Below, piece by piece: positions 1 through 9,051 of a stretch of 42,532 nucleotides of DNA. The stretch comes from Oscillospiraceae bacterium. Its GTDB lineage: Bacteria; Bacillota_A; Clostridia; Oscillospirales; Oscillospiraceae. Positions within the stretch are counted from its first letter, which is position 1. Each line of letters starts with the position of its first letter. Under the pieces are notes generated by a model. That model did no database searches. It was not told where the DNA came from and saw nothing but the letters and a program-made list of their open reading frames with translations. The position numbers were made by a program, and so were the translations under genes. The DNA lies in NCBI GenBank assembly GCA_017549325.1, contig JAFYVA010000055.1, positions 1-42,532 on the forward strand, given 5' to 3'.

Positions 1-1
1 C

Positions 2-451
2 CTCATTTCCAGAACCCATCCCGGTCTGGTAAAGCGCCTGTTCGAGCTGGAAGTTCCCGAGATCTTCGACGGCACCGTTGAGATCAAGAGCATCGCCCGC
101 GAGGCCGGCAGCCGCACCAAGATGGCTGTTTGCTCCGCCGATGCAGAGATCGATCCTATCGGCGCATGCGTAGGCCCCAAGGGCGGCCGTGTTGCCAGCA
201 TCGTAAACGAGCTGGGCGGCGAGAAGATCGACATCATCAAGTATTCCGAGGATCCCGCCGAGTACATCGCAGCTGCTCTGTCTCCCGCTGAGGTAATCAG
301 CGTAGAGCTGCTGGAGGAGCCCAAGACCTGCCGTGTTATTGTTCCCGACGGTCAGCTCTCTCTGGCAATCGGCAAGGAGGGCCAGAATGCCCGCCTGGCA
401 GCTAAGATCACCGGCTTCAAGATAGACATCAAGCCCGAGAGCGAGGCTTAA
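2..451 (+). CDS. nusA: Transcription termination/antitermination protein NusA, 3' part
   Basis: This is the C-terminal part of NusA, the RNA polymerase-associated factor for pausing, termination and antitermination. The reading frame is open from base 2 and ends at TAA 449-451, so the start lies outside the window. The visible part begins with the NusA-typical stretch [19 protein letters not shown]. It then has two KH RNA-binding domains with their GxxG loops, GPKG near base 177 and GKEG near base 373. The C-terminal acidic repeats found in some proteobacterial NusA proteins are absent, as is usual in Firmicutes. It heads the nusA-ylxR-ylxQ-infB operon. Valine codons here include GTA and GTT but almost no GTG, unlike most of the window. 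Confidence 0.97.
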   Translation, partial: LISRTHPGLVKRLFELEVPEIFDGTVEIKSIAREAGSRTKMAVCSADAEIDPIGACVGPKGGRVASIVNELGGEKIDIIKYSEDPAEYIAAALSPAEVISVELLEEPKTCRVIVPDGQLSLAIGKEGQNARLAAKITGFKIDIKPESEA

Positions 452-479
452 TCCTTCGTTGAAAGGTGGCAGTCATAGT

Positions 480-752
480 ATGCAGAAGAAAATACCCATG
501 CGGCAGTGCCTTGGCTGCCGTGAAATGAAGCCCAAGCGCGAGCTTATCCGTGTGGTGCGGTCACCCGAGGGCGGCATTTCCCTTGATTTCAAGGGCAAGG
601 CTCCCGGCAGAGGCGCATATCTGTGCCACGATAAGGCCTGCCTGCAGCGGGCCATAAAGAGCAAGGCTCTGGAGAGAGCCTTCAGCACCGCAATACCCGA
701 GGAGGTATATGCGGGACTTACCGAGCAGATGGAGGTGGGAAGCGATGACTAA
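480..752 (+). CDS. ylxR: YlxR/RnpM family RNA-binding protein (DUF448)
   Basis: A small basic protein of 90 residues in the YlxR family, recently named RnpM for modulation of RNase P in Bacillus. The N-terminal signature MRQCLGCREMKPKRELIRVV is present, followed by GRGAYLCHDKACLQRA, both diagnostic for DUF448. I chose ATG 480 because GAAAGGTGG lies about 10 bases upstream; a TTG at 459 would sit before this site. The gene lies between nusA and ylxQ as in most Firmicutes. Its 3' end overlaps the ylxQ start by 8 bases, which suggests translational coupling. Confidence 0.93.
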   Translation: MQKKIPMRQCLGCREMKPKRELIRVVRSPEGGISLDFKGKAPGRGAYLCHDKACLQRAIKSKALERAFSTAIPEEVYAGLTEQMEVGSDD

Positions 753-1173
753 GGCTCTTAAATATCTGGGCCTGGCCAAGAAGGCCGGAATGCTCGAGAT
801 AGGCGAGGAGAATACCGGAGCCGCCATCCGCTGGGGCAAAGCAAGATTTGTCCTGCTGGCAAGCGATGCTTCCGATAACGCCAGACGCCGTCTGACCGGC
901 TTCCTCTATGAGAAGGATATCCCCATGCTGCGGGTGCCCCTCACCAAGGAGGAAATCTCCATTGAGACCGGCAAAAACGGCTGCTCCATGGCAGCCTTCA
1001 CAGATGTGGGATTTGCCCACAGCTTTGTCCAGGCCCTCTGCGACGGCGGAGTGGACTGCGGCGCCATTGCTGAGAGACTGCTTGAGGATAAAAAGCGTAT
1101 CCAGAAGCGCCGCCAGGAGGCAAAGCAGCACGAGAAGAATAAGAAATTCGGTAAAAGGAGGAAGAGCGTATGA
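745..1173 (+). CDS. ylxQ: L7Ae/L30e-family ribosomal-type protein YlxQ
   Basis: A 142-residue protein of the L7Ae/L30e/S12e/Gadd45 family, expected to bind kink-turn RNA. The N-terminus [19 protein letters not shown] and the middle [16 protein letters not shown] match the YlxQ pattern. The C-terminus is a long Lys/Arg-rich tail (about residues 110-142), longer than the roughly 100-residue family core. The start ATG 745 lies inside the end of ylxR, preceded by GGAGGTGGGA. The stop overlaps the infB start in an ATGA. Its exact role is not settled in the family; the operon points to translation or RNA metabolism. Confidence 0.9.
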   Translation: MTKALKYLGLAKKAGMLEIGEENTGAAIRWGKARFVLLASDASDNARRRLTGFLYEKDIPMLRVPLTKEEISIETGKNGCSMAAFTDVGFAHSFVQALCDGGVDCGAIAERLLEDKKRIQKRRQEAKQHEKNKKFGKRRKSV

Positions 1174-3527
1174 TTAAATATAGAGTCCACGAGGTGGCGA
1201 AGGATTTCAAGATGACCTCCAAAGTAGTGACCCAGATCCTGACCGATTATGCCACCACCCCCAAGAATCACATGCAGGTCCTGGAAGATAATGAACTGGA
1301 TCTGATTTTCGAGTACCTGACTCAGAACAATCAGGTAAATGATCTGGCAGAGGTGTTTGCAGTGCCCGAGAAGAAGCCCGCAGCTCCCGAGAAGAAGGAA
1401 GAGGCAAAGTCCGCAGCAGTCGAGAAGAAGGCTGATAGACCCCAGCAGAATAACAACCAGCAGCGTCCTCAGCAGGGCGGCAATGCTCCTCAGCAGCAGA
1501 GAAAGCCCCAGCAGGCACAGCAGCAGCCTCAGCAGCCCAAGCGTGTTGCCGAGAAGCGCGTTATCGATACCCGCGGCAGCGCAGCTGCAAACCTGGATAA
1601 GTACGATGAGAAGTTCGATAATCTGGCAGGCGACAGAGCTCAGAACATCCGCGGCGGCAAGGAGAAGTTCGCTAACAAGAACAACAAGAACCGCCAGCAG
1701 AACATGAGCGCAAAGAAGCGCCAGGAAGAGCGCGATCGCCAGCAGCGCCAGTTCTTCGAGCTGGCAAAGAAGGCTCCCGTCAAGGTATCCATCCCCGATG
1801 AGATCTCCGTTGGTGAGCTGGCCAGCCGCATGAAGAAGAGTGCAGCAGAGGTAATCAAGCAGCTGATGAAGCTGGGCGTATTCGCCTCTGTTTCCGAGAT
1901 AATCGATTACGATACCGCAGCTCTGGTTGCTATGGAGCTGGGCTGCAAGGTAGAGAAGGAAGTTGTTGTCACCGTTGAGGAGCGCCTTATCGATGACCAC
2001 GAGGATAAGCCCGAGGAGCTGGAAGGCCGCGCACCCGTTGTAGTTGTTATGGGTCATGTCGACCACGGTAAGACCAGCCTGCTGGACTATATCCGCCGTG
2101 CAAATGTTGCTTCCGGCGAGGCCGGCGGCATCACCCAGCACATCGGTGCATACACCGTTGATGTAAACGGCAGCCCCGTAACCTTCCTGGATACCCCCGG
2201 CCATGAGGCATTTACCTCCATGCGTGCCCGCGGCGCTATGGTCACCGATATCGCCATTCTGGTGGTGGCCGCCGACGACGGCATCATGCCCCAGACCATC
2301 GAGTCCATCAACCATGCCAAGGCCGCCGAGATCCCCATCATCGTGGCCGTCAACAAGATGGATAAGCCCACTGCCAACCCCGAGCGTATCAAGCAGCAGC
2401 TGACTGAGTACGGTCTGGTGTGCGAGGAGTGGGGCGGCGAGACCATCATCTGCCCCATCTCTGCCAAGACCGGTATGGGCGTGGAGACGCTGCTGGAGAT
2501 GCTGACCCTCACCGCCGAGGTGGGCGAGCTGAAGGCCAACCCCAACCGTATGGCACAGGGTACTGTCATCGAGGCACGTCTGGACAAGGGCCGCGGCCCT
2601 GTGGCAACGCTGCTGGTGCAGAACGGTACCCTCAAGCAGGGTGATATCATCATCGCCGGTACCTCTGTGGGCCGCGTTCGTACCATGGTCAGTGACAAGG
2701 GTGCCCGCCTTACCGAGGCCGGCCCCAGCGTCCCCGTGGAGATCTCCGGCCTCAGCGAGGCTCCCTCCGCCGGTGCCGTGTTCAACGCCGTTGGCGATGA
2801 AAAGCTGGCCCGCGAGCTGGTGGAGCAGCGCAAGGAAGAGGAGAAGGCCAAGGCCAACGCCCCCGTTTCCAAGGTCTCTCTGGAGGATCTGTTCAGCCAG
2901 ATCCAGGCCGGCGAGATGAAGAACCTGAACCTGATCGTCAAGGCCGACGTGCAGGGCAGCGTGGAGGCGGTGAAGGCCTCTCTGGAGAAGATCTCCAACG
3001 AGGAGGTCCGTGTCCGCGTCATCCACGGCGGTGTCGGTGCCATCAACGAGAGCGATGTCATGCTGGCATCCACCTCTCAGGCCATCATCGTCGGCTTCAA
3101 TGTCCGTCCCGACTCCGCTGCCCGCGACAGCGCCGCCCGCGCCAATGTGGATATGCGTATGTACCGCGTCATCTACGATGCCATCAACGAGATCGAGGCT
3201 GCTATGAAGGGTATGCTGGCTCCCAAGTTCCGCGAAGTGGTGCTGGGCCATGCCGAGGTGCGCCAGACCTACAAGGTCTCCGGCGTCGGTACCGTTGCCG
3301 GCTGCTATGTGCAGGACGGCAAGCTGCAGCGTAAGGACTGCCAGGTGCGTCTGGTTCGCGACGGTATCGTTATCCACGAGGGTATCCTGGCCTCTCTGCA
3401 GCGCTTCAAGGATTCCGTCAAGGAAGTGGTCTCCGGCTACGAGTGCGGCCTGAGCATCGAGAAGTACAACGACCTGAAGGAAGGCGACATCGTGGAAGCC
3501 TTCACCATGGAGGAGATCCCCCAGTAA
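1170..3527 (+). CDS. infB: Translation initiation factor IF-2
   Basis: IF-2 is the GTPase that brings initiator fMet-tRNA to the 30S subunit and promotes 50S joining. The protein has 785 residues. An N-terminal IF2_N domain (1-50) is followed by a Lys/Glu/Gln-rich linker (about 60-200) with runs of QQ. A second IF2_N-like helical domain starts near residue 210. The G domain has GHVDHGKTS from residue 295, DTPGHEAF from 341, NKMD and SAKTGMGV. Domains II to IV follow. The start overlaps ylxQ by 4 bases with AAAGGAGGAAG just upstream. Codon choice changes sharply inside the gene near base 2220: GTA valine codons are common before this point and absent after it. Confidence 0.98.
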   Translation: MIKYRVHEVAKDFKMTSKVVTQILTDYATTPKNHMQVLEDNELDLIFEYLTQNNQVNDLAEVFAVPEKKPAAPEKKEEAKSAAVEKKADRPQQNNNQQRPQQGGNAPQQQRKPQQAQQQPQQPKRVAEKRVIDTRGSAAANLDKYDEKFDNLAGDRAQNIRGGKEKFANKNNKNRQQNMSAKKRQEERDRQQRQFFELAKKAPVKVSIPDEISVGELASRMKKSAAEVIKQLMKLGVFASVSEIIDYDTAALVAMELGCKVEKEVVVTVEERLIDDHEDKPEELEGRAPVVVVMGHVDHGKTSLLDYIRRANVASGEAGGITQHIGAYTVDVNGSPVTFLDTPGHEAFTSMRARGAMVTDIAILVVAADDGIMPQTIESINHAKAAEIPIIVAVNKMDKPTANPERIKQQLTEYGLVCEEWGGETIICPISAKTGMGVETLLEMLTLTAEVGELKANPNRMAQGTVIEARLDKGRGPVATLLVQNGTLKQGDIIIAGTSVGRVRTMVSDKGARLTEAGPSVPVEISGLSEAPSAGAVFNAVGDEKLARELVEQRKEEEKAKANAPVSKVSLEDLFSQIQAGEMKNLNLIVKADVQGSVEAVKASLEKISNEEVRVRVIHGGVGAINESDVMLASTSQAIIVGFNVRPDSAARDSAARANVDMRMYRVIYDAINEIEAAMKGMLAPKFREVVLGHAEVRQTYKVSGVGTVAGCYVQDGKLQRKDCQVRLVRDGIVIHEGILASLQRFKDSVKEVVSGYECGLSIEKYNDLKEGDIVEAFTMEEIPQ

Positions 3528-3530
3528 CTT

Positions 3531-3700
3531 AGCCGGCGAAAAATCTTGCGATTTTTCTGCCAAGTTTGCAGCTGATTGCGCGCACTCGCTGCGCTCGCAC
3601 ACTGATCAGCTGAGAAGTATATTTTGCCACGCGCATGTCGCGGCAAAATATGATTAAATATTTTTCCGTCTAATGTATAAGACGGCGAACTGGCAAAACT
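3531..3700. repeat. Palindrome-rich intergenic element between infB and rbfA
   Basis: The 233-bp gap between infB and rbfA contains a series of inverted repeats. AAAAATC (3539-3545) pairs with GATTTTT (3550-3556). CAGCTGAT (3569-3576) pairs with ATCAGCTG (3605-3612) around a GC-rich centre. ATTTTGCC (3621-3628) pairs with GGCAAAAT (3642-3649). CCGTC (3666-3670) pairs with GACGG (3681-3685). No credible gene is present. The nested layout suggests a mobile or multicopy intergenic palindromic element rather than a simple terminator. Copy number cannot be seen from one window, so the repeat status is an inference. Confidence 0.5.
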
Positions 3701-3707
3701 ACTGTTG

Positions 3708-3739
3708 CAGGGGCGGGCGAAAACGCCCGCCCCTGTTTT
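3708..3739 (+). terminator. Strong GC-rich hairpin with T run before rbfA
   Basis: CAGGGGCGGGCG at 3708-3719 and CGCCCGCCCCTG at 3724-3735 form a perfect 12-bp stem with an AAAA loop, followed by TTTT. This has the form of an intrinsic terminator. It stands directly before the rbfA ribosome site, so it would separate infB from rbfA or act as an attenuator. No clear new promoter was found between it and rbfA. Confidence 0.7.
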
Positions 3740-3760
3740 CCTATGAAAGGAGTGAACGAG

Positions 3761-4141
3761 ATGGCATCCAACCGTATCGGCCGTATCAACGAAGAAGTAC
3801 AGAAGGAACTGTCCTCCCTGCTGCGCACGGTGAAAGACCCCCGTATCGCACAGGCGATGCTGACCATCACCCATGTGGACACCACCTCCGATCTGCGCTA
3901 TAGCCGCGTGTATATCAGCGCCCTCAACGGCGACGAGAAGGAAGTGCTCCGCGGCCTCAAGTCTGCAGCAGGTTTCCTGCGCCGTGAGCTGGGCGCCCGC
4001 CTCAAGCTGCGCTATACCCCCGAGCTGCAGTTTATGATGGATGACTCCATCGCCTACGGTGCCCATATTCTGGATATGCTGCACAATGTCAAGCCTGCCA
4101 ATCCGGCCAACGAGGACATCGTGCTGCCGGAGGACAAGTAA
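3761..4141 (+). CDS. rbfA: Ribosome-binding factor A
   Basis: RbfA binds the 30S subunit and helps mature the 5' end of 16S rRNA. The product has 126 residues with the conserved N-terminus NRIGRINEEVQKELSSLL, the central VKDPRIAQAMLTITHVDTT and a KH-like fold ending in the region LGARLKLRYTPELQF. I chose ATG 3761 because AAAGGAGTG lies 7-15 bases upstream; an ATG at 3743 lies before that site. It follows infB as in most bacteria, and nrnA starts one base after its stop. Confidence 0.95.
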   Translation: MASNRIGRINEEVQKELSSLLRTVKDPRIAQAMLTITHVDTTSDLRYSRVYISALNGDEKEVLRGLKSAAGFLRRELGARLKLRYTPELQFMMDDSIAYGAHILDMLHNVKPANPANEDIVLPEDK

Positions 4142-4142
4142 G

Positions 4143-5090
4143 ATGGCGATGACCGTAAAGGAAGCAGCTGCGTGGCTGAAGGCACGGGACAAGTTCCTGC
4201 TGCTGACCCATGTGCGCCCCGATGGCGACACCATCGGCTCCTCTGCCGCGTTGTGCCGCGCACTGCGCAAGCTGGGCAAGGAGGCGTATCTCCTGAAAAA
4301 CGATGGCATCACCGCCACCTATGCTGCATATGCCGAGGAACTGTGGGCACCCGAGGACTATGTGCCCGCATTTGTGGTCAGCGTAGATATTGCCGCCACA
4401 TCCCTGTTCATCGACAGGGCCGAGCAGTATAAGACGGCGGTGGATCTGGCCATTGACCACCATGTCTCGCAGGAATTCTTTGCCAAGGAGACCTGCCTGG
4501 TATCCGAGTGCGCCGCCTGCGGCGAGATCGTCTACGGCATCATCCGCGAGATGACCGACATCACCGCAGAGATCGCCCTGCCCCTGTATGTGGCCGTCAG
4601 CACCGATTGCGGCGGTTTCCAGTATGCCAACACGACCGCTGATACCCACCGCATCGCCGCTGAGCTGATGGAGCTGGTGGATGTGACGGCGGTGAATAAG
4701 GCGCTGTTCCGCACCAAGAGTTTCGTGCGTCTGAAGATGGAGAGCCGCATGGTGGAGGAGATGACGCTGCATTTTGCAGATCGCGTAGTGGTCATGTCCA
4801 TCCCCCTGAGCCTGCGCCGCGAGATGAACGCCACCGAGGCCGATATCGAGGAGCTGAGCCAGTTGGCGGCCATGGTGGAGGGCACCGATTGCGGTGTGAC
4901 GCTGCGTGAACTGCGCGAGGGCGTTATCAAAATTTCTGTTCGCACGACGCCCGCCATGGATGCCGGCGCCATCTGCGCCCGTCTGGGTGGCGGCGGTCAT
5001 CGCGGTGCCGCCGGTGCCACGGTGGAGGGCACCATGGAGTCGGTGAAAGAGGCCGTATTGCAGGCTGTAAAAGCTGTGACGGAGGCATAA
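4143..5090 (+). CDS. nrnA: DHH-family phosphoesterase, NrnA type (oligoribonuclease/pAp phosphatase)
   Basis: A 315-residue DHH/DHHA1 protein. NrnA enzymes degrade nano-RNA and dephosphorylate 3'-phosphoadenosine 5'-phosphate. The metal-binding motifs are visible: HVRPDGDTIGS near residue 20, the VSVD motif near residue 78, and the DHH motif in AIDHHVS near residue 103. The C-terminal DHHA1 glycine-rich RNA-binding motif GGGGHRGAAGA lies near residue 282. Length agrees with the family (about 310-320). The start ATG 4143 follows the rbfA stop immediately, and truB begins directly after the stop, so this is part of the same transcript. Confidence 0.92.
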   Translation: MAMTVKEAAAWLKARDKFLLLTHVRPDGDTIGSSAALCRALRKLGKEAYLLKNDGITATYAAYAEELWAPEDYVPAFVVSVDIAATSLFIDRAEQYKTAVDLAIDHHVSQEFFAKETCLVSECAACGEIVYGIIREMTDITAEIALPLYVAVSTDCGGFQYANTTADTHRIAAELMELVDVTAVNKALFRTKSFVRLKMESRMVEEMTLHFADRVVVMSIPLSLRREMNATEADIEELSQLAAMVEGTDCGVTLRELREGVIKISVRTTPAMDAGAICARLGGGGHRGAAGATVEGTMESVKEAVLQAVKAVTEA

Positions 5091-5960
5091 ATGGCAGAAG
5101 GTATTGTCATTATCGATAAACCCGCAGAGTGGACATCTATGGATGTCTGCGCCAAGCTGCGGGGCATTTTGAAAACGAAAAAAGTGGGTCACGCAGGTAC
5201 CCTTGACCCCATGGCCACCGGAGTGCTGCCCGTGTTTGTGGGACAGGCTACCCGCGGCGTCAGCTTTGCCGAGAGCGGCGATAAGGAATATGTGGCCACC
5301 TTGCGTCTTGGCCTTACCACCGATACGCAGGACAGCACGGGCACGACGCTGACCACCGCGCCCGTCACCGCGACAAGAGCCGATGTCGAGGCGGTGCTGC
5401 CCCGTTTTACGGGTGAGATTTCGCAGATCCCGCCCATGTACTCGGCCATCAAAATCGGTGGACAGAAGCTCTATGACCTGGCCCGTCAGGGCAAGGAGGT
5501 GGAGCGAAAGCCCCGCGCCGTCACCATCCGTGAACTGGAGCTTTTAGAGCAGGTGAGCGATACGGAGTATCTCCTTCGCATCCGCTGCTCCAAGGGCACC
5601 TATATCCGCACCCTCTGCCACGACATCGGGCAGGTGCTGGGCTGCGGCGGTGTGATGGCCACGCTGCGCCGTACCATGGCAGCGGGCTTTACGCTGGAGG
5701 AGGCCGTCACCATCGACGAGGTGCAGGAAAAGGGCGAAGCCGTCCTGCGCCGGATAGACTCGCTGTTCCGTCAGTACGGAGAGTATCACATCACCCACCC
5801 CCGTGTGGAGTTTTTGTGCCGCAACGGCAATCCCTTCACCGTCCATGAGGCGCTGGAGGACGGCCTGTACCGCGTGTACGGAATGGATGGAATGTTTTTG
5901 TGCCTGAGCCGGATGGAATCGGGACAAATGACATCGGTTAAGAACTTTTTTGGAGCGTAA
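5091..5960 (+). CDS. truB: tRNA pseudouridine(55) synthase
   Basis: TruB converts U55 in the tRNA T-loop to pseudouridine. The product has 289 residues. The N-terminal GIVIIDKPAEWTS motif is followed by KVGHAGTLDPMATGVLPV, in which D39 is the expected catalytic aspartate. YSAIKIGGQKLYDLARQG and the RCSKGTYIRTLCHDIG motif are also present, and the C-terminus has a PUA-like segment. The ATG lies directly after the nrnA TAA. The rbfA-nrnA-truB-ribF order is standard in Firmicutes. Confidence 0.97.
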   Translation: MAEGIVIIDKPAEWTSMDVCAKLRGILKTKKVGHAGTLDPMATGVLPVFVGQATRGVSFAESGDKEYVATLRLGLTTDTQDSTGTTLTTAPVTATRADVEAVLPRFTGEISQIPPMYSAIKIGGQKLYDLARQGKEVERKPRAVTIRELELLEQVSDTEYLLRIRCSKGTYIRTLCHDIGQVLGCGGVMATLRRTMAAGFTLEEAVTIDEVQEKGEAVLRRIDSLFRQYGEYHITHPRVEFLCRNGNPFTVHEALEDGLYRVYGMDGMFLCLSRMESGQMTSVKNFFGA

Positions 5961-5963
5961 GGA

Positions 5964-6860
5964 ATGGAAGCAAAAGTCATTGCACTGGGCTTTTTTGACG
6001 GTGTGCACTTGGGCCATGGAGCGCTGCTGCGCCGTGCCGCAGAGGTGGCGCGGGAAAAGGGTGTCAAGGCCGCCGTGTTCACCTTTGACCGCCCTCCCAA
6101 AGAGGTGGTGACGGGTAAAACCGTCTATCTCATCAACTCTGCGGAGGAGCGGCGGGAGCTGGCGCATCGTTTCTACGGAATTGAGGAAGTGATCCTCGCA
6201 CCGTTTGATGAGGAGATGATGCACTGCACCTGGGACAGGTTCGTTACAGACCTGCTGGTGAAAGAGCACGGTGCCGTTCATCTGGTGGCAGGTCACGACC
6301 ACCGTTTCGGTTATAAAAACGAGGGCACGCCCCAACTGCTGCAGGCAAAATGTGCCGAGCTGGGTTTGGGCTGCGATATCATCCCCCCTGTGGAGGTGGA
6401 GGGCATTACCGTCAGCTCCACCCATATCCGCAAGCTGCTGGAGGCGGGCGAGGTGGAGACTGCCGCGAAATTCCTGGGCCACCGCCACTGCCTGACCCAG
6501 ACGGTGCAGCACGGCTACCGCGTGGGCCGCACCATCGGGATCCCCACGGTGAATCTGATTGTGCCCCACAATATTCTCACTCCGGCGCTGGGTGTGTATA
6601 TCACGCGCGTCTATCTCCCTGACGGACGGGACTTTGCGGGCGTGACCAATGTGGGCACCCGCCCCACCGTCAGTGACTCCGATGCCGTGTCGGTGGAGAC
6701 CTTCCTGCTGGATTTCGACGGTGACCTCTACGACCGGACTATCCGCGTGGAGTTCTGTCGCCGCATCCGTGGCGAGAAGAAATTTGGCTCGCTGGAGGAG
6801 CTGCGGGACGAGATTCAGCGTAACGCCGCCCAGACACGGGAATATTTCCGTGAAAACTGA
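5964..6860 (+). CDS. ribF: Bifunctional riboflavin kinase/FAD synthetase
   Basis: RibF phosphorylates riboflavin to FMN and adenylates FMN to FAD. The product has 298 residues. The N-terminal nucleotidyltransferase has GFFDGVHLGH (residues 9-18), GHDHRFGYKNEGTP and the SSTHIRKLL motif. The C-terminal riboflavin kinase has GRTIGIPTVNL, GVTNVGTRPTV and a VETFLLDFDGDLYD segment. The gene starts 3 bases after truB, with TTTGGAGCGTAAGG at the junction, and closes the operon before a clear terminator. Confidence 0.96.
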   Translation: MEAKVIALGFFDGVHLGHGALLRRAAEVAREKGVKAAVFTFDRPPKEVVTGKTVYLINSAEERRELAHRFYGIEEVILAPFDEEMMHCTWDRFVTDLLVKEHGAVHLVAGHDHRFGYKNEGTPQLLQAKCAELGLGCDIIPPVEVEGITVSSTHIRKLLEAGEVETAAKFLGHRHCLTQTVQHGYRVGRTIGIPTVNLIVPHNILTPALGVYITRVYLPDGRDFAGVTNVGTRPTVSDSDAVSVETFLLDFDGDLYDRTIRVEFCRRIRGEKKFGSLEELRDEIQRNAAQTREYFREN

Positions 6861-6876
6861 ATAGCATATTCATAGA

Positions 6877-6909
6877 CAGGCCGAATGTTGAGAAATTCGG
6901 CCTGTTTTT
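6877..6909 (+). terminator. Intrinsic terminator after ribF
   Basis: CAGGCCGAAT (6877-6886) pairs with ATTCGGCCTG (6895-6904) across an 8-base loop, followed by TTTTT. It ends the nusA-ribF operon. Confidence 0.88.
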
Positions 6910-6942
6910 ATTTCCCGACAGCCTTTTCCTCTCCCCGTGTCC

Positions 6943-6954
6943 TACAATGGCGAA
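6943..6954 (+). promoter_or_regulatory. Possible -10 element and Spo0A box before spoIIE
   Basis: TACAAT at 6943-6948 resembles a sigma-A -10 element. TGGCGAA at 6948-6954 matches the Spo0A box consensus TGNCGAA. In Bacillus, spoIIE is transcribed by sigma-A with Spo0A activation, so the setting fits. However, no good -35 is visible at normal spacing and the box lies downstream of the usual Spo0A position, so this is weak. Confidence 0.3.
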
Positions 6955-6983
6955 AAAGGAATTGCAGGCAGGAGGCGGCGGAT

Positions 6984-9002
6984 ATGGTCGTGGCAAAAGA
7001 ATTCTGGAAAAGTGAGCGAAGGCGTACCGTGGCGGTCTGTGCCGCCCATGTGGTCATGACCGCGATCCTGTCGGCGGGGAAAATCGGCGGGCTGTACGGC
7101 GTATGGGCGCTGGCGGCCGTGGCCGTCAGCGGCGGCAGAGGACGCGGCTTCTGGTCGACAGTCGGCGCGCTGCTGGGGGCGTATATTTTCTATGATTTCC
7201 AGTCGGGTCTGCGTCTGGCCGCCTCGGCGGTGCTGATCTACTGTGCCAATATGGCCTTCTATGATGTGAAAATTTCCCGAAGCCGCGGCTTTGCGCCAAC
7301 GCTGACAGCCGTCTGTCTTTTGTTGGTGCAGTCGGTATATCTGGTGGGACGCACCGCCCGGCACTGGGCCGTATGCTTCGTAGCGGTGGCCGTCGCCATC
7401 GTGTCGGCAATGCTCCTGTCGCGGGAGGGGAAAGACCACTCTCTGCGCGTCCTTTGCGTGATGCTGGCCATCGTCTGTGCCGCCACGCCGCTGAATGTCG
7501 AGGGCTTTTCTCCCGGCCGCGCCGCTGCGGCCTGGCTGGTGATGCTGTGCAGCGGCGCCGCATCGCCCGTCACAGCCGCCGCCATCGGGGCAGGCATCGG
7601 TTTGGTGGTGGATGTGTCGGCAGTCAAACCGACGCTGCTGTTTACCGCTGCCTATGCCTGCGGTGGCACGTGCGCCGCGCTGCTGCGGCGCTATCCTCGC
7701 TGGTTTTGCGGGGGAACGCTGTGCCTGTGTGTGATGCTGACGGTGTTGATGCTGGAGAGCGATCACGGCATGGTCATGGTTTACGAGGCACTCTGCGGCG
7801 TGGTTGCCTACGCCGTGGTGCCCCGCCGCTGGCTGCCCTTGTCGACCGCTGCCTCTGCTCCGCCGACAGGTGAGCGGGAAGGGACGGGGGCTGCCGTGCC
7901 CGCCATGGCCTCTGCGGTGCTGCGGGAAGGGGCGGAGGCCTACCGCGCGCTGTATGATGAATTGCTCTGCACGGCGACTCCGCAGGTGGAGAACCCCTCC
8001 GTCATCTTCGATCATGCCGCCGAGGAGGTGTGCCGCGGCTGTGTGCTGGCGCAGAGATGCTGGCAGACGGAGTATGATGTGACCTACAGCGCCTTCAACG
8101 ATGCCGTCGGCCCCATGCTGCGGCGGGGCCGCGTTACGGCAGAGGATTTCCCGCTGCACTTCTCCTCCCGCTGCGTCCATTTTTCCGACCTCCTCGCCGC
8201 CATCGACCGCGGCGTCTACGCCTATCTTCTGCGGCGGCAATACCGTATGCGTCTGGGCTCGGTGCAATCTCTGGCCCGCGAGCAGTACGCCCAGATGGGG
8301 CAGACGCTGTCAGCTGCCGTGCCCAGCGAGGGGGAACTGCGTTTGCGCTGCCGCATCGGCACCTCTCTGCGGGCCAAGGACGGCGAGCGGGTCTGCGGCG
8401 ACCAGCTGGCGGTATTTACGGTGGGGAATATGCTCTATATGCTCCTCTCCGACGGCATGGGCAGCGGCGAGGCGGCTCATGCCGAGAGTGCCATGACGGT
8501 GCGGCTGCTCCGCAAGTTCCTCAAGGCGGGCATCGAGGCGAAATCGGCGCTCAAAACCCTGAATACGGCGCTGACGCTCCGCTGTGCCGAGAACTGCGGC
8601 TTTACCACCATCGACCTGCTGGCCCTCGACCGCAGCAGCGGCGAGGCGACGCTCTATAAGTACGGTGCGGCGCCGTCCTATATCAGGCGCGGCGAAACGG
8701 TGCAGAGCGTGACGGCGGGGAGCCTTCCTGCGGGACTGCAGGAGAGCCGCGCCGAGCCTGAATTCAGCCGCTTTGCGCTGCAGGAGGGAGATGTATTCGT
8801 GATGGTATCGGACGGCGTCGTTGGCAGTGATGGCGAGAACTGGCTCCCCGAATTGCTGAAGAACTGGTCGGAGACAGATGCACAGGTGCTGAGCCAGCAG
8901 ATCCTGGCCGAATCCCGCCGCCACGGCGGGCTGAGGGACGACTGCGCCGCACTGGTGGCCTATCTGGAAAAAACTTCGGAGGACGGCACAAAGCGGGTAT
9001 AA
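6984..9002 (+). CDS. spoIIE: Stage II sporulation protein E (membrane PP2C phosphatase)
   Basis: SpoIIE dephosphorylates the anti-anti-sigma factor SpoIIAA and so activates sigma-F in the forespore. The product has 672 residues, shorter than the roughly 830 of Bacillus. About residues 10-290 are a series of hydrophobic membrane segments. A linker with a CxxC-type cluster (VCRGCVLAQRCW, near residue 355) follows. The C-terminal PP2C phosphatase has the metal-binding motif LLSDGMGSGEAAHAES and the later VMVSDGVVGSDGENW. I chose ATG 6984 because GGAGG lies at 6971-6975; an upstream open frame from 6885 would overlap the ribF terminator. Its presence implies a spore-forming lineage. Confidence 0.94.
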   Translation: MVVAKEFWKSERRRTVAVCAAHVVMTAILSAGKIGGLYGVWALAAVAVSGGRGRGFWSTVGALLGAYIFYDFQSGLRLAASAVLIYCANMAFYDVKISRSRGFAPTLTAVCLLLVQSVYLVGRTARHWAVCFVAVAVAIVSAMLLSREGKDHSLRVLCVMLAIVCAATPLNVEGFSPGRAAAAWLVMLCSGAASPVTAAAIGAGIGLVVDVSAVKPTLLFTAAYACGGTCAALLRRYPRWFCGGTLCLCVMLTVLMLESDHGMVMVYEALCGVVAYAVVPRRWLPLSTAASAPPTGEREGTGAAVPAMASAVLREGAEAYRALYDELLCTATPQVENPSVIFDHAAEEVCRGCVLAQRCWQTEYDVTYSAFNDAVGPMLRRGRVTAEDFPLHFSSRCVHFSDLLAAIDRGVYAYLLRRQYRMRLGSVQSLAREQYAQMGQTLSAAVPSEGELRLRCRIGTSLRAKDGERVCGDQLAVFTVGNMLYMLLSDGMGSGEAAHAESAMTVRLLRKFLKAGIEAKSALKTLNTALTLRCAENCGFTTIDLLALDRSSGEATLYKYGAAPSYIRRGETVQSVTAGSLPAGLQESRAEPEFSRFALQEGDVFVMVSDGVVGSDGENWLPELLKNWSETDAQVLSQQILAESRRHGGLRDDCAALVAYLEKTSEDGTKRV

Positions 9003-9051
9003 GGCAGAGGACACCGGGACATACTTCTCACATAGCGATTGCGAGGGGGGT

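Noticed and set aside
906..3602. A very long open frame (898 codons) on the minus strand across infB
   Set aside because: It is antisense to the well-supported infB and rich in Leu, His and Gly, as expected from the complement of GC-rich coding sequence. It has no ribosome site and no recognisable domain.
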